Assembly: GCA_004299095.1 (NCBI GenBank)
Contig: SCQQ01000122.1
Location: 1-36,429 of the forward strand
Length of the DNA stretch: 36,429 bases
Reading direction: 5' to 3'
From: Burkholderiaceae bacterium
Lineage (GTDB): Bacteria > Pseudomonadota > Gammaproteobacteria > Burkholderiales > Burkholderiaceae_C
Shown here: positions 14,682-23,282 of the stretch, one piece after another
How positions within the stretch are numbered: position 1 is the first letter of the stretch
Layout of the letters: each line of letters begins with the position of its first letter
Position numbers and translations under genes: made by a program
The notes under the pieces: model-generated
Told to the model about the DNA's origin: nothing
Database searches by the model: none
Seen by the model: the letters and a program-made list of their open reading frames with translations, nothing else

Positions 14682-15650
14682 CTAGGACGCCTTCCCGCCG
14701 GGCTTCAACTTCGCTTCGTGCGACACGGTGGCTTCTTCGCCAATCAGGCCGCGCTCGCGGAACACCAGCACCAGCATGAGGATCAGCCCGATCAGGATGG
14801 TCTGCACCGCGCCGCCCTTGACTTGCAGGTCGGCCGGCAGCAGCGACTGCGCCACGCTCCCGCTCATGGTCCAGACGGCCCACATCAGGACGGCGCCGAG
14901 GATCGCGCCCTTGTTGTTGCCGCTGCCGCCCACCACCAGCATGGCCCACACCTGGAAGGTCATGATCGGGAAGAAATCCTGTGGGCTGATGAAGCCGATG
15001 AAACTGGCGAAAAAGGCGCCGCCGAAGCCCATGATCACCGAGCCGATGACGAACGACTGCATGCGGAAGCTGAACGGGTTTTTGCCGAGAGAGGCCGCCG
15101 CTTCCTCGTCTTCGCGGATGGCTTTCAGCACGCGCCCCCAGGGCGAGCGCACGATGGCTTCGAGCGCGGCGTAAATGATCACGACCGTCACCACCATGAT
15201 CACCAGCATCAGCAGGTTGCTGGCCCAGACCGAGCTGAACAGGTGCGCGAGCGGCCGCGGGATGCTGGCCGCGCCGCGGCTGCCGCCGGTGAGCGGACTG
15301 GCGTTGAGCGCCACCAGTTGAAAGATGGTGCCTATGCCTATGGTCACGATAGCCAGGTAGTCCGCGTGCAGCCGCAAGGTCGGGATGCCCACGATGAAGC
15401 CGATCACCCCAGCGACGATCCCGGCACCGATCAGCCCCACGATGAAGGGCAGGTTGAAGCCGCCCAGGTGCGAGGCGTACTGCGGTCCACACAGGATGGC
15501 GAAGGTGTACGCGCCCACCAGGAAAAAGCCGGACACGCCGATGTTGAAGAGCCCGGTGTAGCCCCATTGCAGGTTGAGCCCGAGGCAGACCACGGCGAAG
15601 ATCAGCGCCTGGCTGACGAAATAGACCAGGTAGGACGCCATGCCGCTCAT
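14682..15650 (-). CDS. livM: Branched-chain amino-acid ABC transporter permease LivM
   Basis: A 322-residue inner-membrane permease with about nine to ten hydrophobic helices. It carries GLNLQWGYTGLFNIGVSGFFLVGAY near the N-terminus, the typical LivM opening, and the EAA-like coupling loop RSPWGRVLKAIREDEEAAASLGKN (about residues 165-190), which contacts the ATPases. Together with LivH it forms the membrane channel of a high-affinity leucine/isoleucine/valine-type (HAAT) importer. The ATG at 15650 overlaps the livH stop (ATGA), which sets the start. It is the last gene of the operon and ends with a Lys/Gly tail. The real substrate may be another amino acid, amide or aromatic acid, as this family varies. 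Confidence 0.93.
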   Translation of the reverse strand: MSGMASYLVYFVSQALIFAVVCLGLNLQWGYTGLFNIGVSGFFLVGAYTFAILCGPQYASHLGGFNLPFIVGLIGAGIVAGVIGFIVGIPTLRLHADYLAIVTIGIGTIFQLVALNASPLTGGSRGAASIPRPLAHLFSSVWASNLLMLVIMVVTVVIIYAALEAIVRSPWGRVLKAIREDEEAAASLGKNPFSFRMQSFVIGSVIMGFGGAFFASFIGFISPQDFFPIMTFQVWAMLVVGGSGNNKGAILGAVLMWAVWTMSGSVAQSLLPADLQVKGGAVQTILIGLILMLVLVFRERGLIGEEATVSHEAKLKPGGKAS

Positions 15651-16536
15651 GACCGGTCTCCCAGAATCCCCTTGGGGTAGAAAAGCAGCACCAGGAACAT
15701 CAGGCCGAAGCCGACCGCCGGCATGTACGCGGCGCCGATCACGGGCACCGACATCGATTCGGCCACGCCGATGATGAGCCCGCCGAGCACGGCGCCGTAA
15801 ATGCTGCCGACGCCGCCCAGAATGGCTGCCGCGAACATCGGCAGGATGAGGTTGAAACCCATTTCCGGTGCGACCTGCACTGTGAGCCCGACGAAGACGC
15901 CGGCGACTGCGGCCAGCGTGCCGCCGACGATCCAGGTCCAGCGGATGACGTTGGCCACGTTGATGCCGGTGACGCTGGACAGCGCCGGGTTGTCGGACAC
16001 CGCGCGCATCGCCTTGCCGAGGCGTGTTCGCGTGAGAAACAGATGCAGCAAGATCATCAGGACGATGGTGAGCGCAATGACGAAAACCTCGTCGGCCGTC
16101 AGGCGCACACCCGGCAGCACCGGGATGGCGATGGCGATGTTGTGCGAGTAGTACTGCGGTTGCGGGCCCCAGATGAAAACCACCAGTGCGCGCAGCAGCA
16201 GCGAGGCGCCGAACGAGGCGATCACCAGCGTGGTCTCGATGCGGCGCCGGCGCAGCAGGCGAAACAGCAGCCAGTCCACCAGCAGCGTGAGGCCCGCCGT
16301 GAGTACCGCGGCCAGCACGAGCGCCAGCAGGAAACCCCAGCCGAACGTGAACGGCCCGAGCGACGAGGTGCCGGCGAACAGGCTGACGAAAACCAGCGCG
16401 AAATAGGCACCGAACGTCAGGTATTCGCCGTGCGCGAAGTTGGCGAAACGCAGGATGTTGTAGGTCAGCGTCAAGCCGATCGCGCCGAGCGCGAGCGTGA
16501 TGCCGAGGATGATGCCGTTGGCAAAGTATTGAAGCA

Positions 16537-16537
<1 letters not shown>
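15647..16537 (-). CDS. livH: Branched-chain amino-acid ABC transporter permease LivH
   Basis: A 296-residue integral membrane permease. It begins MLQYFANGIILGITLALGAIGLTLTYNILRFANFAHGE, the standard LivH N-terminus, with the NFAHGE motif near residue 33. The coupling loop TRLGKAMRAVSDNPALSSVTGIN (about residues 170-192) should contact LivF/LivG. Later helices include VGSIYGAVLGGLIIGVAES. It pairs with LivM as the second membrane subunit. Its start overlaps the livF stop by one base (TGATG) and its end overlaps livM by 4 bp, so the three are translated in a chain. Confidence 0.93.
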
Positions 16538-17271
<734 letters not shown>

Positions 17272-17329
17272 TGGACTGCCCTCCGCGCCGCGCGCTGCGG
17301 GATTCGCGCCTGGGAACGGCCCGGCGCGT

Positions 17330-18088
17330 TCATGCCGGCACCCCGCCCAGATAGGCTTCCAGCACCTGCGGGTCCTTGCGCACCACGTCGGGTGGCGCTT
17401 CCAGGATGAGCCGGCCGTTGGCCATCACCAGCACCGGGTTGCACAGCCGCATGATGAGATCCATGTTGTGCTCGATGATCAGGAAGGTGATGCCGCGCTG
17501 GTTCAGCTCCTGCAGCTTGTCCATGATCGTCACGAGCAACGTCGGGTTGACGCCGGCGCCGGGCTCGTCGAGCAGGATCAGGCTGGGGTCGGACATCAGC
17601 ACGCGCGCCAGTTCCAGCAGCTTTTGCTGCCCGCCCGAGAGATTGCTGGCAAATTCGCCCGAGAGTTTTTCCAGGCCGACGAAGGTGAGGATTTCGCGCG
17701 CGCGCTCGCGGCAGGCGCGCTCCTCGGCGCGCACGGCAGAGCGTCGGAACCAGTTGTTCCAGAAATATTCGCCCGACTGATCGGTGGGCACCAGCATGGT
17801 GTTTTCCAGCACCGTCATGGCCGCGAACGGACGCGGAATCTGGAACGTGCGCACCAGCCCGTGCTTGAAAATCTGGTGCGGCGGCAGCCCGCCGATGGCG
17901 CGGCCCAGGAATTCGATGCTGCCCGACGTGGGGCGGTGAAAGCCGGCGATGGTGTTGAACAGCGTGCTTTTGCCGGCGCCGTTCGGTCCCACCAGCCCGG
18001 TGATGTTGCCGCGCGTGAGCTTGAACGACACGCCGTCGACCGCGCGCAGGCCACCGAACTCCTTGACCAGATTCCTGACTTCCAGCAT
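17330..18088 (-). CDS. livG: Branched-chain amino-acid ABC transporter ATP-binding protein LivG
   Basis: A 252-residue ABC ATPase partnering LivF. It begins MLEVRNLVKEFGGLRAVDGVSF, then has Walker A GPNGAGKST near 36-44, the Q-loop LVRTFQIPRPF, the signature NLSGGQQKLLELARVL, Walker B LILLDEPGAGVNP and the switch LIIEHNMD. The C-terminal VLEAYLGG is family-typical. The ATG at 18088 is preferred because a GGGGA element lies eight bases before it and the length matches the family (about 255). An in-frame ATG at 18115 would add nine residues and has no evident ribosome-binding site. It follows livK after a gap of 128 bp. Confidence 0.92.
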   Translation of the reverse strand: MLEVRNLVKEFGGLRAVDGVSFKLTRGNITGLVGPNGAGKSTLFNTIAGFHRPTSGSIEFLGRAIGGLPPHQIFKHGLVRTFQIPRPFAAMTVLENTMLVPTDQSGEYFWNNWFRRSAVRAEERACRERAREILTFVGLEKLSGEFASNLSGGQQKLLELARVLMSDPSLILLDEPGAGVNPTLLVTIMDKLQELNQRGITFLIIEHNMDLIMRLCNPVLVMANGRLILEAPPDVVRKDPQVLEAYLGGVPA

Positions 18089-18216
18089 CGCCGTGTCCCC
18101 GTTATCGTTATGCATGACCGCCGAACGCTTACGCCGCACGGCCCGCGCGGCGAAGCGGGGATGCGCAGCGGGCGCCTGGGCGACGACGGCGCGGTCCGCG
18201 CGCCGTCTGTCCGGGT

Positions 18217-19464
18217 TTACATCTGCTTGCGCAGCGCTTCGATCTGGTCGACGGAGACCTGCCCCGTGGTCTTGACTTTGCCGTCCACCACCGACCACAC
18301 CGCCATCGGCGCCGCGATGTCGCCGTTGGCGTCGAATTGCAGCGGCCCGGACGCGCCGATGTACTGGATCGGTTTGTGCTCCTTGATCAGCTTGGCCGCT
18401 TCCTTCAGTTGTTCGACGCCGGCGTAGATCTTGGTGCCCTTCGGATCGGTGACTTTGCGGATGCCGTCGCGGATCGCGGTGCCGGTGTCGGCTTTTTCGT
18501 ACTCCATCGCCAGGCCGATCAGGATCGCGCCGTCATAGGCATTGGTGATATAGGCCTGCGTCGGCAGTTCGCCATATTTCGCCTGGAATTCCTTCTGGAA
18601 GGTTTCGAGCGACGGCGTCTTGGACGAGCCCGCGGCGGTACCCTCGACCTTCTTCATGTATTGTGCGCCCACGTCGTTCACGAAGGGTTGCGACTCCAGT
18701 CCGTCCGGGAACAGGAAGTCCTGCACCCCGCCGGCCGAAATCCATTCACGCGTGAGCGTCGTGCCATCGCCCGGATAACCGATGATGAACACCGCATCGG
18801 GCGCGGGCTGCATCGCCTTGTTGACTTCGGAGCGGTACGACGCCTGGCTCGGGTTGTAGGTCACGTTCTCGGTCACCGTGCCGCCGAGCTTGGTGAACGC
18901 CTTGGAAAATTCCTGGCTCAGGCCCTGGCCGTAATCGTTGTTCAGGTAGAGGATGGCCACTTTCTTCAGCCCGGCGTCATGCGCCACCTTGGCCATGGCC
19001 ACGCCCTGCAGGGCATCGGACGGCGTGGTGCGGAACCAGTAGCCGCCGGTCTTGCCTTCCTTGGCCAGATCAGTGAACGTGGGAGAGGTGGACGAGGGCG
19101 AAATCAGCACCACCTTGCCCGGCGCCGTGACCGACGTCAGGATGGCCGCGCTCACGCCGCTGGACAGCGCGCCCACGATGGCCGGGACGTGCTGGATGTC
19201 GACCAGCTTCTTGGCGGCATCGACGCCCACCGACGGGTTGGTCTGGTCGTCCAGCAGCGACAGCTTGAGCGTGCATTTTTCGCCGCCGGCGGCATTCAGG
19301 TCGGCAATGCCAAGCTCGGCGCCTTTCGAAATCGGCTGGCCCAGGGCACCCAGAGAGCCGGTCAGCGACATCACGCTGCCGATGGTGGTGGTGCAGGCGG
19401 CCTGGGCCACCCCTACGCTGAGTGCACCCAGTAGCGAGACCGTAAGCAAGCGCAGTTTGAACAT
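18217..19464 (-). CDS. livK: Periplasmic branched-chain amino-acid binding protein LivK-like
   Basis: A 415-residue type I periplasmic binding protein that delivers ligand to the LivHMGF importer. The signal peptide is MFKLRLLTVSLLGALSVGVA with a likely cut at AQA-A. The mature protein begins CTTTIGSVMSLTGSLGALG, the usual ligand-binding start, then has LSLLDDQTNPSVGVDAAKKL, ISPSSTSPTFTD and YLNNDYGQGL, all family-typical. The mature Cys may form a disulfide with the Cys about 40 residues later (EKCTLKL). The ATG at 19464 is preceded by AAAAGGGG at good spacing. It is the first gene of the operon; the preceding 364-bp gap contains a direct repeat and A/T-rich sequence. Ligand identity is not visible. 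Confidence 0.9.
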   Translation of the reverse strand: MFKLRLLTVSLLGALSVGVAQAACTTTIGSVMSLTGSLGALGQPISKGAELGIADLNAAGGEKCTLKLSLLDDQTNPSVGVDAAKKLVDIQHVPAIVGALSSGVSAAILTSVTAPGKVVLISPSSTSPTFTDLAKEGKTGGYWFRTTPSDALQGVAMAKVAHDAGLKKVAILYLNNDYGQGLSQEFSKAFTKLGGTVTENVTYNPSQASYRSEVNKAMQPAPDAVFIIGYPGDGTTLTREWISAGGVQDFLFPDGLESQPFVNDVGAQYMKKVEGTAAGSSKTPSLETFQKEFQAKYGELPTQAYITNAYDGAILIGLAMEYEKADTGTAIRDGIRKVTDPKGTKIYAGVEQLKEAAKLIKEHKPIQYIGASGPLQFDANGDIAAPMAVWSVVDGKVKTTGQVSVDQIEALRKQM

Positions 19465-19828
19465 GACGATATCCCCTTTTCTTAGAAAAATTGTGATTTC
19501 CAACAGGTTGGCTATCGCGCCGCTTCGGTGTTCGGTCAACCCCACTGACACTTCAACTGACAAACGAACGGATCAAAATTATGCACTTTCGTTCCGTGTG
19601 AAGGAAGTTTGAAGGCAGTTCCCGGATGTTGCGTCCATTCGGCGCCAGCAGGAGAAAGCGTGCGTTTCCCGTGCGAGGTTCGAATGCATGACCCTGCGCG
19701 GAACACCAAGCAGCGTTCGATGCGATGCACTTTATTGCCGTTCGCGGACGGAACGCGACAACCGGGCTCATGCCCTGAAGCCGGTCGCGGCCCGTGCCGC
19801 GCCTGCCGACCCGCCCGGGCGCCGCCAG
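19465..19828. other. Intergenic region upstream of livK
   Basis: A 364-bp gap between the livK start and the end of the broken MFS gene. The half next to livK is A/T-rich and should contain the liv promoter. A CATAAT -10-like element on the minus strand lies at 19578-19583, with only a weak TTCCTT upstream at 17-bp spacing. An ACTGACA direct repeat sits at 19544-19562, downstream of that element. The half toward the MFS gene shows no gene or clear structure. Confidence 0.5.
19544..19562. repeat. ACTGACA direct repeat upstream of livK
   Basis: Two identical ACTGACA heptamers at 19544-19550 and 19556-19562, 12 bp apart start to start, lie about 80-100 bp before the livK start. The spacing is close to one helical turn, which would suit a dimeric or tandem regulator, but chance is not excluded. 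Confidence 0.35.
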
Positions 19829-21053
19829 TCAGGGCTCGCGCACCTGCGCCGCTTCGGTGTGACGGAAGAACAGCACGTACAGGATCAGATAGGCCAACTG
19901 CAACGCGGCGCCCAGCAGGAACGGCAGCGCCAGGAAGCCCGCGTGGAACAGCGCACCGCCGATCAGCGGGCCGATGGCGCGCGGCAACTGGATCGACACG
20001 TTCTGCACGCTGCTCGCCAGTCCGCGGCGCTCGGCGCGCGTCAGGCCCGCGGCCAGCGCCTGGCGCACGCCGCTGGTGCCGCGGTTGCTGCCGCCGCGCG
20101 CGACGTAGAGCGCCATCGCCGCCCAGAACCAAGGTACCAGCGGCATGGCGACCAGGAACACGATGCCCGCTGCGCGCATCCAGATCACCGTGTTCATGAT
20201 GCCGTGCTGGCGCGAGATGCGGCTGGCGAGCAGCGCGCCGGCGGCACCCACCACGAAAGCAATCGCCAGGCCGGGGCCGATGTCCGAAAGGCCGTGGCCG
20301 AACTTGATGGCGAACCAGTAGGCGATGAGCGGCCCGGTGAGGCCGATGCCCAACCCGTTCAGCACATTGGCCAGCACCAGTTTGGCGAGCAAATTGTTTT
20401 CAGCATGGCGCACGCTGCGTTCGGTGGTGCCGCGGGGCATGGGCAACGGCGCGACGTGCGGATCGCTCGCGCCACAACAAAGCGGCTGCCACGAGCGATC
20501 CGGCCAGCGGCAGCAGGAACAGCGTGCGGTATTCGTTTGCGCTCAAGGCGTGTCCGAGCCACCAGGCCGGCAGCGCCGCCAGCAGCGCGCCCGCGCCCAT
20601 GCCGATGAAGCCCACCGCGCTGTTCAGGCTGAAGATGCGGCCGCGCCGCCCCATCGGCAGCTCGATCGCGAGCCACGCCTGTTCCACCGGCGAGAACGCG
20701 CCGGCCGAGCCGTTGGCGCCGCGGCCGAACGAGCCCACCACGGCGGCGCCGACCAGCAGCCATGGTTGGGCTGTCAACAGCGCGATCAGCGCGGCGATGG
20801 CCTGCAACAGGTCGTAGCTGATCAGGAACAGGCGCCGGCCGCCGTGGTCGCTGAGCGGTCCCACCACCAGGGTGAGCGCGGTGCCGAACAACAGCGCGCC
20901 TGAGAGCACGGCGCCAATCGCCGTGCCGCTCCAGCCCAGCGCGTGCAGATAAAGCGTGAACGCCGCCACCATCGCGCCCTGGCCCACACTGCGCGCGGCG
21001 CGCATGGCAATCAGCAGGCGGACGTTGCGGGGCAGGCTGGAAGTCGACGGCAT
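19829..21053 (-). pseudogene. MFS transporter disrupted by a frameshift
   Basis: Two overlapping minus-strand frames together make one major-facilitator protein of about 400 residues. The N-terminal piece (21053 to about 20470) begins MPSTSSLPRNVRLLIAMRAARSVGQG and carries the MFS loop motif GPLSDHGGRRLFL between helices 2 and 3, with about six helices. The C-terminal piece (about 20475 to 19829) has the remaining helices, with ARGGSNRGTSGVRQALAAGL and ERRGLASSVQNVSIQLPRAIGPLIGG. The shift is near 20441-20475, where the first frame turns into arginine-rich sequence ending at 20400 and the second becomes family-like; the second frame lies one base further on, as one extra base would give. Either the gene is inactivated or the assembly has an indel in a GC-rich stretch. 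Substrate unknown. Confidence 0.75.
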
Positions 21054-21248
21054 GGGTACGGATCAGGCGGGGTCGATTGTCTACCGGGCCCTGGCGCCCG
21101 ACGCGTTCCTATACTGGCTTGGCTTCGCGGGGACGACAGATTTTCGGCGTCCAGGATCGTTATCACGTGGCAAAACGTGTTCCTTCGGTTCCTGGCTCTG
21201 GCGTAATGCGTATCGCATGTCGCGGCGACGTACTCAACTGGTGACGAA

Positions 21249-22400
21249 ATGAAACTCGAAGGCATCCGTGTGCTTGATTTGTCGCGATTCCTGCCCGGTC
21301 CGTGGGTCGGGATGACCATGGCCGACCACGGCGCCGAAGTCATCAAGATCGAAAGCCACGCGGGCGAGCCCACGCGCCACCTGGGGCCACCCATCGAAGG
21401 CTTCAGCGCCTACTTTCGCAACACCCAGCGCGGCAAGCAGTCGCTGGTGCTGGATTTGAAGGCGCCCGAGGGCAAGGAAATCTTCCTGAAGCTCGCCAAG
21501 GAATCGGACGTGGTCATCGACTCCTTTCGCCCCGGCGTGATGGACAAGCTCGGCCTGGGCTACGACACGGTGCGCGCGCTGAATTCGCGCATCGTCTATT
21601 GCTCGCTTTCGGCCTTCGGCCAGACCGGGCCGCTGGCGCAGCGGCCGTCGCACGACGTTGGCGCGCAGGCGCTGGCGGGCGTGCTCAGCCTGCACGCGGA
21701 GGGCGAGCCCACGCTGCCGCAGTTGCCGGTATCCGACATTGCCGTGGCCAGTAATGCGCTCATCGGCATCCTGATGGCACTGCTGCGGCGCGAGACGACC
21801 GGGCAGGGCGATTGGGTGGATGTGTGCATGACCGACGCGCTGTTCTCGTGGATGCCGCACATCCTGGGCAACGTGATCCGGAACGGCGAGTCGCCCGATC
21901 TGGAACGCGAGCGCCTGTACGGCGGCGCGGCGTTCTATGCGGTCTATCGCACGCAGGACGGCAAGCATCTGGTGCTTTCGGGCGCCGAAATGAACTTCGT
22001 CGAGAACCTGCTCAACGCCCTCGGCCGTCCGGATTTGATCGACGTCTGCCGCCGACCGTGGGGGCCGGAACAGGAACCGGTCAAGGCGTTCTTGCGCGCC
22101 ACGTTCGCCACGCGCTCGCGCGACGAGTGGGACCGCTGGCTGGCCGACAAGGGCGTGTGCTACGCGCCGGTGCTGGATCTGCACGAAGCCTGGCGGCAGC
22201 CCGCGCTGCGCGAGCGTGGCATGGTGCTGAAGGGCGCCGACGGCGTGGAAAACGCAGGCACGCCTATTCGCTTTCGGCGCGAGCCGGGCCAGCCGCGCCT
22301 GCAGTTTGCCGGGCAGGGTGCGGATACCGACGCCATCCTGCGCTGGCTGGGTTATGACGACGCGGCACAAGCCGCGCTGCGCGAGCGCAAGGTGATTTGA
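21249..22400 (+). CDS. CaiB/BaiF family (class III) CoA-transferase
   Basis: A 383-residue class III CoA-transferase, which moves CoA between carboxylic acids; some relatives are alpha-methylacyl-CoA racemases. The opening LEGIRVLDLSRFLPGPW and GAEVIKIESHAGEPTR are diagnostic. FRNTQRGKQSLVLDLKAPEGKE is the conserved CoA-binding region, FRPGVMDKLGLGYD follows, and SHDVGAQALAG holds the catalytic Asp (about residue 138). The substrate cannot be determined. The gene stands alone, divergent from the broken MFS gene across 195 bp and followed after 83 bp by a toxin-antitoxin pair with its own promoter-like region. The protein is cytosolic and normally an interlocked dimer. Confidence 0.92.
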   Translation: MKLEGIRVLDLSRFLPGPWVGMTMADHGAEVIKIESHAGEPTRHLGPPIEGFSAYFRNTQRGKQSLVLDLKAPEGKEIFLKLAKESDVVIDSFRPGVMDKLGLGYDTVRALNSRIVYCSLSAFGQTGPLAQRPSHDVGAQALAGVLSLHAEGEPTLPQLPVSDIAVASNALIGILMALLRRETTGQGDWVDVCMTDALFSWMPHILGNVIRNGESPDLERERLYGGAAFYAVYRTQDGKHLVLSGAEMNFVENLLNALGRPDLIDVCRRPWGPEQEPVKAFLRATFATRSRDEWDRWLADKGVCYAPVLDLHEAWRQPALRERGMVLKGADGVENAGTPIRFRREPGQPRLQFAGQGADTDAILRWLGYDDAAQAALRERKVI

Positions 22401-22421
22401 TCCGAGCCTCCCGACGGGTCC

Positions 22422-22447
22422 TTGAAAAGCCGGGGTTCGGTTAAAAT
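22422..22447 (+). promoter_or_regulatory. Promoter-like elements before the toxin-antitoxin pair
   Basis: TTGAAA (22422-22427) and TAAAAT (22442-22447) resemble -35 and -10 boxes, but the 14-bp spacer is short. They directly precede the palindrome at 22448-22464 and the antitoxin start at 22484. Confidence 0.4.
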
Positions 22448-22464
22448 CTGGTTGATTCAACCAG
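22448..22464. promoter_or_regulatory. 17-bp perfect palindrome, candidate antitoxin operator
   Basis: CTGGTTGA and TCAACCAG flank a single central T, giving 8-bp perfect arms. It lies between the -10-like TAAAAT and the ribosome-binding GGAGA (22472-22476) of the antitoxin gene, where Phd/YefM-type antitoxins normally bind to repress their own operon. The function is inferred from position and symmetry. Confidence 0.6.
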
Positions 22465-22483
22465 TTAGACCGGAGACCCTGCC

Positions 22484-22801
22484 ATGACCGCGACTGCCGT
22501 CGGCCTGTTCGAGGCCAAGACCCGCCTGAGCGAATACGTGTCCCGCGCCGAAAAGGGCGAGGAAGTGATCATCACGCGCCACAACAAGCCGGTGGCCAAG
22601 CTGGTGCCGCTGGATACCGCGACTGCGCGAGCGGCCAAAAAGATTCCGCCGTTCATTCAGCGAACGCATGACATGGGCGTGCCGCGGGTCGATTTGTCCC
22701 GGGCCAATCAGTTGCTGGATGAGTTGGACGTGCAGGAGTTTCTGAGGCTGGATGCGCAGCGTGCTTCTGAGCGGCGGCACGGGCGAGGTGATAAGGCATG
22801 A
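22484..22801 (+). CDS. Phd/YefM-type antitoxin
   Basis: A 105-residue type II antitoxin. The N-terminal half has the Phd/YefM DNA-binding fold: VGLFEAKTRLSEYVSRAEKGEEVIITRHNKPVAKLVPL is the family core, with the conserved NKPVAKLVP strand. The C-terminal half, including PRVDLSRANQLLDELD and a basic tail, would wrap around the toxin. It has a GGAGA ribosome-binding site seven bases before the ATG and overlaps the toxin gene by ATGA, the usual coupling that keeps antitoxin in excess. It probably represses its own promoter through the palindrome at 22448-22464. The pair sits directly before alaS, which may therefore receive read-through. Confidence 0.9.
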   Translation: MTATAVGLFEAKTRLSEYVSRAEKGEEVIITRHNKPVAKLVPLDTATARAAKKIPPFIQRTHDMGVPRVDLSRANQLLDELDVQEFLRLDAQRASERRHGRGDKA

Positions 22802-23223
22802 AGCTGCCAGACACCAATGTGCTTATTTACGCCGCCAATCCGCTCAGCCCGGATCACGCGACGGCACGTACCGTGTTGGATGCGGCGGCACACGAGCCCG
22901 GTGGCGTGGCGCTTGCCTGGTTGCCCTTGATTGGCTTCGTGCGCCTGTCGACGATGGCGCGCGTGATGCCCCATCCGCTCAGCGTGGCCGATGCGCTGGC
23001 GGACGTTCGAGGTTGGCTTGATCACCCCAACGCCCGGCTGTTGCAGCCGGGCGTGCGGCACATGGATATTCTTTCCCGCCTGCTGCTTGAAGTGGGCACT
23101 GCCGGCAACCTGACCAACGACGCACACATCGCAGCGCTGGCCATTGAGCACAACGCTGAAGTGCTTACTTTTGATAAAGACTTTGCGAAATTCAGTGGCC
23201 TCCGCCACCAAATACTGAGCTGA
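22798..23223 (+). CDS. VapC-type PIN-domain toxin
   Basis: A 141-residue PIN-domain protein, probably a ribonuclease toxin that cuts tRNA or other RNA when the antitoxin is lost. The opening [19 protein letters not shown] holds the first catalytic Asp (residue 5). [29 protein letters not shown] near the C-terminus carries two more acidic sites (TNDAH and FDKDF). The central [15 protein letters not shown] resembles the group with a GFLRLTT-like helix; the place where many VapC proteins have Glu reads [12 protein letters not shown] is also characteristic. Its ATG overlaps the antitoxin stop by 4 bp. RNA target unknown. Confidence 0.9.
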   Translation: MKLPDTNVLIYAANPLSPDHATARTVLDAAAHEPGGVALAWLPLIGFVRLSTMARVMPHPLSVADALADVRGWLDHPNARLLQPGVRHMDILSRLLLEVGTAGNLTNDAHIAALAIEHNAEVLTFDKDFAKFSGLRHQILS

Positions 23224-23282
23224 TGGCACCCTCCAGACGAGCACAAAAGATCCAGATGACCATAAAAGCAAGCACTCCCCCC

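Noticed and set aside
21234-22460. Minus-strand open frame of 408 codons over the CoA-transferase
   Set aside because: No family resemblance and strong evidence for the plus-strand gene.
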